NCBI RefSeq assembly: GCF_029607905.1
Contig: NZ_JAPHEH010000001.1
Span: forward strand, 711,530 to 775,529
Direction: 5' to 3'
DNA: 64,000 nucleotides
DNA from: Thiovibrio frasassiensis
Lineage (GTDB): Bacteria; Desulfobacterota; Desulfobulbia; Desulfobulbales; Desulfurivibrionaceae
The position numbers and the translations under genes are program-made. Shown piece after piece: positions 42,901 to 50,835 of the stretch. How positions within the stretch are numbered: the first letter of the stretch is position 1; each line of letters opens with the position of its first letter. The notes beneath the pieces were generated by a model that was not told where the DNA came from, did not search any database, and was given only the letters and a program-made list of their open reading frames with translations.

Positions 42901-44541
42901 TTACGCTGTTTCCTGCCGGTTCACAAGATACTGCTGCCCGATGGACAGCAGATTGTTGACAAACCAGTACAAGACCAGCCCGGAAGCAAAATTCAAAAAC
43001 ATGAAGGTAAAGATGAGCGGCATGAACATCATGACCTTCTGCTGGGTGGGATCCCCGGTAGCCGGGGTCATTTTCTGCTGCAAAAACATGGTGGCCCCCA
43101 TCAACAGGGTCAGCACCGGAATTCCCCCGACAAACGGGAGATCAAAGCCGATGGCCAAGCGGTCCGGCGCGGACAGATCCGTAATCCAGAGAAAAAATGG
43201 CGCATGGCGGAGCTCGATGGTCTGCAGCAACACCTTGTACAGGGCAAAAAATACCGGAATCTGGATGACCATGGGCAAACAGCCGCCCACAGGATTGACC
43301 TTATAGGTCTGGTACAGCTTGATCATTTCCTGCTGCTGCAGTTGCTTGTCGTCCTTGAATTTCTCGCGCAGCTTCGCCATCTTGGGCTGCAGCTTCTGCA
43401 TGGTCTTCATGGACTTCATGCCCTTCTGGGAGATGGGCCAGAACAAAAGCTTGATGAACACCGTCACCAAGATAATGGCCACCCCGTAGTTCCCCACATA
43501 GCCGTGGAGAAACTTGAGCAGATAGAGGGTCGGCTTGGCCATCACGTCAAACCAGCCGAAATTGATGCTGCGCTCCAGCTCATGGCCGGCCGACTTGAGA
43601 GCCGCCATGGTCTTCGGCCCGCAGTACACCGAATACGAATACTGCTGACTCTGGCCGGGCTGAATAACATCGCTGGCCCCGGCCAGTACCGTGGTCACCC
43701 GATCTTCATCCTGCACGGAAAAATGGGCCGTGTGCTGGTCGCCGGTCTGCGGAACAATGCCGCAGAGGAAATAATTATCTTCATAAGCCGCCCAGCTGAT
43801 CTTCCCGGTAAAGCTTCGGCTTCCCTTTTTCAGGTCAGTCGCCTTGATTTCCTCGAGCACCCCATCCTTTATCAGGGCGGGACCGACGAAGACCATGGAG
43901 GATTCCTTGGCAAAGGGACGGTTGTCAAGGGTCAGATAGGGGGCACCCTGCAGGGGAGTGGCTGTGGTATTGATGACCTCAATAGTCAGATCCAACAGAT
44001 ACTGCTGGTCGCCAAAGCGCATGGTGCGAACAATCTCAAGGCCCGAGGGCAATTTGCCCCGCATGGTCAGCACTTTGCCGCCATCCTCCTCCTTGATTGG
44101 CGCAGCGACATAGACCACCGGCGGAATGGTGCCCGGCTCAACCCCCCAAGAAAAGTTCAGGGGCAGGTTGTCGCCGTTTTTGGGGCGAAGAAGTTCTTTT
44201 TCGCCGGAATCCTTGGCAAGATCCTCCCGGTAGTTCTTCAACTGAAAGCTTTTCAGCATACCGCCAGACTCAGTGACCACCGCCGAGTAGAGGCTGGTTG
44301 TTACCGGAATCTCACGCCCTTGCCTTACGGAAGCACCAGCAGGCGCAGTAGCCAGCAGACTTGCCGCGGCAACGGGAGCTGGTGCCGAAGCGACACTTTT
44401 TCCCTCGGTTTTGCCGTTTTCTGGGGAGGAGGCAACGATACTTTCCGTGGCCGGGGGGGGAGTGGGAACAAAAAAGTACTGATACCCAAGCAAGATGGCC
44501 AAGGAAAGAAAAATGGCCAAAAACATTCTCTGTGTGTCCAT
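42901..44541 (-). CDS. yidC: Membrane protein insertase YidC
   Basis: A 546-residue inner-membrane insertase. An N-terminal helix (MFLAIFLSLAILLGYQYFF) anchors a large periplasmic beta-domain (about 60-340), followed by the conserved core from about 345 with YGVAIILVTVFIKLLFWPIS (conserved Arg/Lys region), QQQEMIKLYQTYKVNPVGGC and FVNNLLSIGQQYLV. Length and layout are Gram-negative type. It inserts membrane proteins with or without Sec and follows yidD and rnpA. Confidence 0.97.
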   Translation of the reverse strand: MDTQRMFLAIFLSLAILLGYQYFFVPTPPPATESIVASSPENGKTEGKSVASAPAPVAAASLLATAPAGASVRQGREIPVTTSLYSAVVTESGGMLKSFQLKNYREDLAKDSGEKELLRPKNGDNLPLNFSWGVEPGTIPPVVYVAAPIKEEDGGKVLTMRGKLPSGLEIVRTMRFGDQQYLLDLTIEVINTTATPLQGAPYLTLDNRPFAKESSMVFVGPALIKDGVLEEIKATDLKKGSRSFTGKISWAAYEDNYFLCGIVPQTGDQHTAHFSVQDEDRVTTVLAGASDVIQPGQSQQYSYSVYCGPKTMAALKSAGHELERSINFGWFDVMAKPTLYLLKFLHGYVGNYGVAIILVTVFIKLLFWPISQKGMKSMKTMQKLQPKMAKLREKFKDDKQLQQQEMIKLYQTYKVNPVGGCLPMVIQIPVFFALYKVLLQTIELRHAPFFLWITDLSAPDRLAIGFDLPFVGGIPVLTLLMGATMFLQQKMTPATGDPTQQKVMMFMPLIFTFMFLNFASGLVLYWFVNNLLSIGQQYLVNRQETA

Positions 44542-44618
44542 GAAATCGAATCCTCGTCAGGCTCTATTTAGTTTGGATGCAGGCCTGAAGCACCCGGACA
44601 ACACCAGCTGCTGTTGTC

Positions 44619-44837
44619 TCAAAAAGATTTATCCACCGGATCAAACCCGCCAGGGTGAAAAGGATGGCATCGGAGAAGGCGACGCGTGGCGAGATAGAGA
44701 CCACGGATGGTTCCGTGGTGGACAAGAGCCTCTATGGCATACTGTGAACAGGTGGGAGAAAAACGACAGTTCGGCGCGAAAAGTGGAGAGATGCAGAGCT
44801 GGTAACATCGTATCAGAGCAATGAAAATTCTTTTCAC
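44619..44837 (-). CDS. yidD: Membrane protein insertion efficiency factor YidD
   Basis: A 72-residue protein with the full YidD signature: [28 protein letters not shown] (position about 10-37), then [27 protein letters not shown]. It assists YidC. The start is the GTG at 44837, just before [12 protein letters not shown], with AGGA about 10 bases upstream; the in-frame extension to 44954 does not match the family. Located between rnpA and yidC. Confidence 0.93.
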   Translation of the reverse strand: MKRIFIALIRCYQLCISPLFAPNCRFSPTCSQYAIEALVHHGTIRGLYLATRRLLRCHPFHPGGFDPVDKSF

Positions 44838-45001
44838 ATCCAATCCTGATAGTCTCGTAAAAATGGGGAGAAAACCCGCATCTCCATGACAGACACTCGA
44901 AGAGTTACACAACAGCTTTTGTCGCCGGTCACTTTCGCTTCCTGCTGCCTTCACACCCTTCTACAATCACAGCCATCCATTTTCTGGGGGAAAAGAGGAT
45001 A

Positions 45002-45388
45002 TCACGAGATGCTCAACGTCGCTTCACCCGGAGCTGGCTCCCTCCCACCAGGCTTACGCCGGGCAAGAAGGGTTCGGACAGCCACCTCGACCTCCCGAGG
45101 GGAATCCGGAATAAAACCAAGCCGTACGGCAAAAACCACATCGGAAAAAGGCTCGATAAACGCTGGATTGTGGCGAAAAAATTCCCGGATTATTCTCTTG
45201 ATCCTGTTTCGCTGAACCGCCTGCCGTACACCGTGGACGCTTATTCCCACCCTATTGCCTGCGGTGTGATTTGGCACATAAATCAGACTGAAGTTCTGAC
45301 CGCGCAGCCGCTTCCCCTGGTCATACACCTTCTTATACTGCCAGGATTTAACCAGCAACATGTCCTTGGAAAGGGGATGGGCTCTCAT
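45002..45388 (-). CDS. rnpA: Ribonuclease P protein component
   Basis: A 128-residue basic protein that supports the RNase P RNA in 5' maturation of tRNA. The hallmark RNR motif occurs in AVQRNRIKRIIREFFR, with GISVHG (variant of the usual GxxVSKK) preceding it. It is 22 bases downstream of rpmH. The C-terminal tail (REPAPGEATLSIS) is longer than usual. Confidence 0.94.
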   Translation of the reverse strand: MRAHPLSKDMLLVKSWQYKKVYDQGKRLRGQNFSLIYVPNHTAGNRVGISVHGVRQAVQRNRIKRIIREFFRHNPAFIEPFSDVVFAVRLGFIPDSPREVEVAVRTLLARRKPGGREPAPGEATLSIS

Positions 45389-45409
45389 GCTGCGCGGGAC
45401 GGCTCAGGA

Positions 45410-45547
45410 CTAAACAGTCAGCCGCTTACGACCCTTGGCCCGACGACGGTTGATGACGGCACGGCCGTTTTTTGTCTGCATTCTGGCTCTAAAGCCATGG
45501 GTGCGGTGTCTTTTGAGGTTACTGGGCTGAAAAGTTCTCTTGCTCAT
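45410..45547 (-). CDS. rpmH: 50S ribosomal protein L34
   Basis: A 45-residue basic ribosomal protein: [20 protein letters not shown] at the N-terminus, [20 protein letters not shown] in the middle, and KRLTV at the end. It is too short for a normal gene caller threshold but is a perfect family match. It heads the rpmH-rnpA-yidD-yidC-jag-mnmE cluster and lies behind a consensus promoter at 45697-45725. Confidence 0.98.
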   Translation of the reverse strand: MSKRTFQPSNLKRHRTHGFRARMQTKNGRAVINRRRAKGRKRLTV

Positions 45548-45696
45548 GATCGTCTTCCTTTTTCTCTTCTGTTACGGCCTCTAGATGGCCTGCCTCTCAT
45601 TTTTGCTGTCTTGCAGCAGCTGGAACCGTGCGTCACGCAGTCTAACGGAAACACCCCCGAAAGCACAAAAAAATCCGCCCAGCAATAAAGCTCGCT

Positions 45697-45725
45697 ATAT
45701 TACTCAGAGCCATCCGACATGTCAA
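45697..45725 (-). promoter_or_regulatory. Consensus sigma-70 promoter of rpmH operon
   Basis: On the minus strand TTGACA (45725-45720) and TAATAT (45702-45697) are 17 bases apart. Transcription would start near 45690, giving a 143-nt leader before rpmH. The -35 box lies just 18 bases beyond the hemA stop. Confidence 0.8.
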
Positions 45726-45742
45726 ACATTTTCCCGAGGCGG

Positions 45743-47029
45743 TTATTCCTCCGAAGATTCATTATCAAGACCGAACAACTGGCGGACAAAAGCCAGCTTG
45801 AGCTGGGGATTGTCGTGGGGGCCACTGTTCTTCAGGAAAAGCATGGGGTCATGCAGCAACTTGTTGACAATGGCATTGGCCAGCATCTCCACCGAGCGCC
45901 GTTCGTTTTCCGAAAGCGATTTGAGCGAGGCCAAGGTTTTTGTTACTTCGGCCTCGCGGATTGCGTTGGCCTTCTGCCTGATGGCCGTAATGGTGGGAGC
46001 CAGTTCCATGCCATCCAGCCACTGCCAGAACTTGACCACCTCCTCGGCAACAATGCCTTCCGCCCGTAGCGCCTCTTTTTCCCGCTCCGCCTTGTTCACG
46101 TCGACCACGTTTTTCAGATCGTCGATATCATACAAATAGACATTATCCAGATCATTGAGCTCCGGGTCAAGATCGCGGGGCACCGCAATATCGATAAGAA
46201 AAAGCGGCCTGTTTTTCCGCTGGCGCATGAGCGGCTTGACCTCATCTTTCCTAAGAATCAGATCGGTGGCCCCGGTGGAGCTGATCAGGATATCGACCTC
46301 CGCCAACTGCGTGGTCAACTCGGCCAAGCCTACGGCAATACCGTTAAACTGGCGGGCCAGCTTGGCCGCCCGCTCCACGGTCCGGTTGGCCACGATGACC
46401 CGGCCGATCCCCTGCCTGACCAGATGCTCGGCCGCCAGTTCGGCCATTTCCCCCGCCCCCACCAGAAGAACGGCCTTATCCTGCAGGTTGCCAAAGATCT
46501 TTTTAGCCAGCTGCACTGCGGCATAGCTGATGGAAACCGCGTTGCCCCCAATATTTGTTTCGGTGCGCACCCTCTTCGCCACGGAAAAGGATTTGTGCAG
46601 CAGCCGGTTCAGGATTGCGCCAGTGGCTTTCTGCTCCACCGCCTCGCGGTAGGCCTGCTTCAGCTGCCCCAGGATCTGGGGCTCCCCGACCACCATGGAA
46701 TCGAGACTGGCCGCGACGTTGTACAGATGCGCCACCGCCTCCCTGCCCTGATAGAGGTAGCTGTACTGCTGGGCTTCGTCGTCAGCAAGCCCGCTTTTGG
46801 CAAAAAGAAAACCACGCACCGCCACCGCCGCAACGGCCGGATCGCTGGCGACAAAAATCACCTCCACCCGATTACAGGTGGAGAGAAAACAACACTCACG
46901 GCACCCCTCGATCTGCATCAAGGTCAACAGCGGTCCGGCGCAATCCCCGGAAAAGGCGAGCTTCTCCCGCACCGCCACCGGAGCGGTTTTATGATTCACG
47001 CCGATGATGACGATACTCTCAGCCAACAT
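45743..47029 (-). CDS. hemA: Glutamyl-tRNA reductase
   Basis: A 428-residue enzyme that makes glutamate-1-semialdehyde, the first step of C5 tetrapyrrole synthesis. Motifs: GVNHKTAPVAVREKLAF, FLSTCNRVEV with the catalytic Cys, EPQILGQLKQAYREA, GAGEMAELAAEHL for NADPH, and SSTGATDLI. It works with hemL at 58.4 kb. It is the last gene of an operon with an MBL protein, a sirohaem enzyme and CcsA, so haem synthesis and cytochrome c assembly are linked here. Confidence 0.96.
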   Translation of the reverse strand: MLAESIVIIGVNHKTAPVAVREKLAFSGDCAGPLLTLMQIEGCRECCFLSTCNRVEVIFVASDPAVAAVAVRGFLFAKSGLADDEAQQYSYLYQGREAVAHLYNVAASLDSMVVGEPQILGQLKQAYREAVEQKATGAILNRLLHKSFSVAKRVRTETNIGGNAVSISYAAVQLAKKIFGNLQDKAVLLVGAGEMAELAAEHLVRQGIGRVIVANRTVERAAKLARQFNGIAVGLAELTTQLAEVDILISSTGATDLILRKDEVKPLMRQRKNRPLFLIDIAVPRDLDPELNDLDNVYLYDIDDLKNVVDVNKAEREKEALRAEGIVAEEVVKFWQWLDGMELAPTITAIRQKANAIREAEVTKTLASLKSLSENERRSVEMLANAIVNKLLHDPMLFLKNSGPHDNPQLKLAFVRQLFGLDNESSEE

Positions 47030-47834
47030 AGGAGTGTACTCCCCCCAAGAGATACGTTACGCCCCAGAGGGTAAAGAGAACCGAGGCAAACCCGACAATG
47101 GCCATGATCGCCGCCCGCTTGCGCCGCCATCCCACGGTGAGCCGCTGGTGCAGGATGGCCGCATAAATGAGCCAGGTGATCAGCGACCAGGTTTCCTTGG
47201 GGTCCCACTGCCAGTATGTCCCCCAGGCCTGCTTCGCCCAGACCGAGCCGGTAATGATCCCCAAGGTGAGCAACAAAAAACCCAAGGTCAGACAATGCTG
47301 GTTCAGGTTGTCAAGCGCCTCAAGCGAAGGCAGACGGCTATAAAATATCCCGAATTTTTTCTTCTTGATCTCCCGCTCCTGCAACAGATACATGACCCCG
47401 CCGCAGAAAGCCATGGCCAGGAAGCCGTTGGCCATGAGGGCGATGCTGGCATGCACCGGCAGCCAGTTGCTCTTGAGTGCCGGGGGCAAGGGCGCCATCT
47501 CCTGGGAAGAAAAGGCGGCAATCAGCATCAGGATCGAGATGAGCGGCGAAACAAAGACACCAAAATTTTTCACCCGGTACCGCCACCAGAACGACAAGAA
47601 TGCCCAGGTCATGGACCAGGCAAAAAAGGAAACCGCTTCATGGTTGTTGGTCAGGGGGGTATGCCCGGCGGCAAGATAGCGCACCACAAAATAAACGGTA
47701 TGCAGGATGCCGCCGGAAAGAAGAATTGCCCGGGCAACCGCGCGGACCTGTTTATGACCTGAGAGAAAATGGACCACATACACGGCGGTGGCCAAAAGGT
47801 ACAGAGAGAGGGTGAGCTGAAACAAGAGGGTCAT
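47019..47834 (-). CDS. ccsA: System II cytochrome c biogenesis protein CcsA/ResC-like
   Basis: A 271-residue membrane protein with about eight helices. The haem-handling tryptophan-rich WWD motif is AWGTYWQWDPKETWSLITWL, and flanking histidines (HTPLTNNHEAVSFFAW and LPVHASI) are candidates for haem ligation. It delivers haem to apocytochromes with ResB/CcsB, which is not in the window. It overlaps hemA by 11 bases and the sirohaem gene by ATGA. Its job fits the CXXCH chemoreceptor at 25.5 kb. Confidence 0.93.
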   Translation of the reverse strand: MTLLFQLTLSLYLLATAVYVVHFLSGHKQVRAVARAILLSGGILHTVYFVVRYLAAGHTPLTNNHEAVSFFAWSMTWAFLSFWWRYRVKNFGVFVSPLISILMLIAAFSSQEMAPLPPALKSNWLPVHASIALMANGFLAMAFCGGVMYLLQEREIKKKKFGIFYSRLPSLEALDNLNQHCLTLGFLLLTLGIITGSVWAKQAWGTYWQWDPKETWSLITWLIYAAILHQRLTVGWRRKRAAIMAIVGFASVLFTLWGVTYLLGGVHSYVG

Positions 47835-48541
47835 CGTGTCGCTCCTGCAAAGTGCTGGTATTCCTGGCGGACCGCCTCAAGACAGTCAAGAGAGACGTCA
47901 GGACCCAAGACGTCTTGAATATGGCGGGCAAGCTTTTGCCACAACCCGTCCTTGATCCAGACCGCCATCTCGGGATCGGCCAGCCTGGCAAAAATCAGCT
48001 TGTTTTCCGCATGTGGTCTGCCGCCGGCCAGAACCGTATCCCGCAGAGCCCCGAGAATATCGACGAGCGCCCCATATTCCGGGCCGTACTGGCCCTCCAA
48101 TGCCTGGCGCAGCATGCTGGCCAGAGCCGGACTTTTCCCTGCGGTGGAAACGGAAATGGCCAGGTCCCCTCGCCGGGCCGTGGCCGGAAGTATGAAATTA
48201 CACCATTTCGGCACATCCGCCACATTGAGCAGAATATTGTGCGCTTCGGCCTCGGCATGGACCCGCTCCTGCACTGTGGGATCATCGGTGCAGGCAATCA
48301 CCAGAAAAGCCCCGGCCAGATCGCCATCCTGATACAAACGGGGCAGCCACTCTATCGTGCCGGCTTGATGCAGGCCCGCAAGGGTCTCGCTCAACTCGGG
48401 ACTGATCACCTTAATCCGGGCGCCATGGGCCAACAGCCCTTTCGCCTTGCGCTCGCCAACCCGCCCGCCGCCGATGACCAGGCAGGACCGGCCAGCGATT
48501 TTGAGGCAAACCGGAAAATATTGCGAATTATTTTCGACCAA
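47831..48541 (-). CDS. Precorrin-2 dehydrogenase / sirohydrochlorin ferrochelatase-type protein (CysG N-terminal type)
   Basis: A 236-residue protein of the Met8/CysG-N family that oxidises precorrin-2 and may insert iron to make sirohaem. The Rossmann motif is LVIGGGRVGERKAKGLL, followed by TDDPTVQERVHAEA, NVADVPKWCNFILPA and VSTAGKSPALASMLR. The start is inferred at TTG 48541 (MVENNSQYFPVCLK), with GGGTGGA upstream, because the family begins there; it overlaps the MBL gene by 14 bases. A longer frame to 48655 has no family support. Part of the haem operon. Confidence 0.9.
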   Translation of the reverse strand: MVENNSQYFPVCLKIAGRSCLVIGGGRVGERKAKGLLAHGARIKVISPELSETLAGLHQAGTIEWLPRLYQDGDLAGAFLVIACTDDPTVQERVHAEAEAHNILLNVADVPKWCNFILPATARRGDLAISVSTAGKSPALASMLRQALEGQYGPEYGALVDILGALRDTVLAGGRPHAENKLIFARLADPEMAVWIKDGLWQKLARHIQDVLGPDVSLDCLEAVRQEYQHFAGATR

Positions 48542-49160
48542 TGAGTTCCACCCGTATCCTTCCGGCAAGCGCTGCAGCGAACCGGTTTGCATCCTCGCTT
48601 GAACCGACAATGGCATCATAATGCATGGGCACCGCGATCTTAGGGCCGATGGCAAGAGCCGCCTGTGCCGCTTCCTCGGCGGTCATCGTATAGGTGCCGG
48701 AAACAGGCAGCAGGGCGATATCCGCCCGGATATTTTTCATCTCCGGGATATAATCGGTATCGCCGGCATGGTACACCCGCACTCCATCTACGGTAAGAAT
48801 AAACCCAAGCCAACCGTTGGCCTGGGGATGAAACTGCTTGTTGGTGTTGTAGGCCGGGACGGTCTCGATGGTGAGCCCTTCCACTTCGCACCGCTCGCCC
48901 GGGGCAAGGGTTATGATCTTCCCCTGCAGTTTTTTCGCAGACTCCGCTTCGGTAACAATCTGCGTGGACGGTTGCTGAATCAGGTCCACATCAGCAGGAG
49001 AGCAATGATCGTAATGGTCATGGGAAATACAGATGATATCGGCAGGCGGCAACCCCGGAGCAAGCTGGAAGGGGTCGAAATAGATCTTCTTGCCCCCGGC
49101 GCAGAGCAGAAATGCATCATGGCCGAGCCACTGAAGATTTTTGAAAACATTCTCTATCAT
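48528..49160 (-). CDS. MBL-fold hydrolase (UPF0173-like)
   Basis: A 210-residue metallo-beta-lactamase-fold protein. The metal-binding motif is SHDHYDHC, followed by HAGDTDYIPEM and VPMHYDAIVG. UPF0173-like proteins are soluble hydrolases with unclear substrates. ATG 49160 is chosen for its GAGGAG-type upstream site; an in-frame TTG at 49205 lies further up. It is the first gene of the sirohaem-ccsA-hemA operon and diverges from yjbQ. Confidence 0.88.
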   Translation of the reverse strand: MIENVFKNLQWLGHDAFLLCAGGKKIYFDPFQLAPGLPPADIICISHDHYDHCSPADVDLIQQPSTQIVTEAESAKKLQGKIITLAPGERCEVEGLTIETVPAYNTNKQFHPQANGWLGFILTVDGVRVYHAGDTDYIPEMKNIRADIALLPVSGTYTMTAEEAAQAALAIGPKIAVPMHYDAIVGSSEDANRFAAALAGRIRVELIGRK

Positions 49161-49324
49161 AGCTCGCCCCAACTCCTCGTTTGCCACAACCCGCTCTATA
49201 ATCAATTTGACACGTTCTGCAATCTATTATAGGAGTTAACTGTACAATTTTCTTGCATAACTTAAGATTCTTCCGGAATTAACTCTCGCCGTTGCCCTTG
49301 TACTCTCAGGCCAGGAGGTCACCC

Positions 49325-49717
49325 ATGCCAACAGGAACCTTTGCCCTTTCCACCTCGAAGGTCATGCAGTTTTTAGACATCACCGACCAGGTGCAAAAAG
49401 CTGTGAGCGCAAGCGGTGTGCAAGACGGGATCTGCCACGTATACAACCCGCATACCACCGCCGGACTGACCATCAATGAAGGGGCAGACCCCACGGTGCA
49501 GAGCGATATTATTGCCGCCCTGCAAAAAATCGTGCCGCAGATTGCCTATCAGCACCAGGAAGGCAATTCTCCGGCCCATGTCATGGCCTCGCTTGTCGGC
49601 AGTTCGGTAACGGTTTTTATCGAAAATGGCCGGTTGCAGCTTGGCACCTGGCAGAAAATATTCTTTTGCGAGTTTGACGGGCCCCGCTCCCGCAAGGTTT
49701 TTTGGCGACTCGCCTAG
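49325..49717 (+). CDS. YjbQ/UPF0047 family protein
   Basis: A 130-residue protein of the YjbQ family, with CHVYNPHTTAGLTINEGADP, GNSPAHVMASLVGSS, LQLGTWQKIFFCEFDGPR. These small proteins are widespread, adopt a six-stranded fold and have weak or disputed enzymatic activities. AGGAGG lies before ATG 49325. It is a single gene between the MBL operon (divergent) and the second PilZ gene (convergent). Confidence 0.93.
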   Translation: MPTGTFALSTSKVMQFLDITDQVQKAVSASGVQDGICHVYNPHTTAGLTINEGADPTVQSDIIAALQKIVPQIAYQHQEGNSPAHVMASLVGSSVTVFIENGRLQLGTWQKIFFCEFDGPRSRKVFWRLA

Positions 49718-49746
49718 CCGTTTTGCCCCAGGTGAGCGGGAAAAAA

Positions 49747-50481
49747 TCAAAACATCCCTTTGCGCAGCAGCTCCCGCTCGCGTAGACGCACGTACTGAAG
49801 CAACGTTTCCTCTTCGCCCTTGGTCAGATCAAAAAGTATCCCATAGCAATATTTTTTATTGTCTCCACGGGTTGCCCGCATTACCTTTGCCCTACTGATG
49901 TTCATATAGGTGCCCGCACTCAGCCCGGTTCCAGCCCCGGGGAAAAACACCGCCAGTTCAAGCAGGAGATCCCCTGGCTGAAGGGGAGCAAACCTGTCCG
50001 TGCAGACGAAAATCCCGTTGGCGCTGACATCAACAACCTGGAACCCCTGGCGCATTTCATTGTTGTGCATGAACATGACCGTACTGCCGTTGGGCACGCC
50101 AACCCGATAGTTGGACCGGCGCTGCAGGCGGAACAGGGTGGAGGGGAACTCGGTAAAGATGCTGTTTTCCGTGGTATGCGTCACCTGAACCCGCACCTTG
50201 TTCCAGACCATGGCCTCGTCCTTGAACAGGATATGGATAATCTCCTGGGTTCCGGGCCAGTCGACGGGCTTATCAATCTCAAGCATCCGGTCATCGTAGC
50301 TGACGATGACCGTTTTGGGAGACTGATAGCCTGTGTGCACCAAGGAAATGAGCTCCCTTTTTTCCCGGAGCCGGTCAAGGGCCATACGGATCAGCTCATG
50401 GGACTCGGTGGATTGCGTCCCATTCTCCAGGGTTATCCATTGCCCGGACATTTTTTCATCACTGTTTTTAAAACCGATCAT
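49747..50481 (-). CDS. YcgR-like PilZ-domain protein
   Basis: A 244-residue protein with a YcgR-like N-terminal domain (about 25-110) and a C-terminal PilZ domain. c-di-GMP contacts are RRSNYR (121-126) and DVSANG (about 152-157). It has the same layout as the 14.6 kb protein but is clearly diverged from it. The ATG at 50481 has no strong ribosome site; ATG 50451 is an alternative. It diverges from a small conserved gene. Confidence 0.83.
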   Translation of the reverse strand: MIGFKNSDEKMSGQWITLENGTQSTESHELIRMALDRLREKRELISLVHTGYQSPKTVIVSYDDRMLEIDKPVDWPGTQEIIHILFKDEAMVWNKVRVQVTHTTENSIFTEFPSTLFRLQRRSNYRVGVPNGSTVMFMHNNEMRQGFQVVDVSANGIFVCTDRFAPLQPGDLLLELAVFFPGAGTGLSAGTYMNISRAKVMRATRGDNKKYCYGILFDLTKGEEETLLQYVRLRERELLRKGMF

Positions 50482-50510
50482 TTTTTAACCCACAATTACC
50501 GGACACTGCC

Positions 50511-50756
50511 ATGAACAGCCCCAAAACGCCCACCACCCATCTAAAAGCAAAAGAGATCTGCTTTGGCCTGAACCGGGAAACCGACGAGCGCTCCCTGGCG
50601 GCATTTCTGCAACGATTCGCAGAGCCTGCCTTCCTGCAAACCCTTATTCCCCGCCTGGAGGAAGGAGAAATCACCTCCCTCCTTGATTTTCTTTCCCAGC
50701 TGATGCATAAGCATTGTAGCGAAAAGGAATACCACCGCCTGTTCCTTAAGGATTGA
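50511..50756 (+). CDS. Small conserved hypothetical protein
   Basis: An 81-residue helical protein (KAKEICFGLNRETDERSLAA, RLEEGEITSLLDFLSQLMHK). I recall similar small proteins in other Desulfobacterota but know no function. It starts 30 bases from the PilZ start on the other strand and precedes the UbiD gene by 79 bases. The charged helical make-up and conserved-looking core support a real gene. Confidence 0.7.
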   Translation: MNSPKTPTTHLKAKEICFGLNRETDERSLAAFLQRFAEPAFLQTLIPRLEEGEITSLLDFLSQLMHKHCSEKEYHRLFLKD

Positions 50757-50835
50757 GAGACTCTTTATATCTCCAGCAAGAATGAAGCCGTTATTTATAC
50801 TCACAAAATAGCATACCAGCAAGGAGAGCGCAAAG

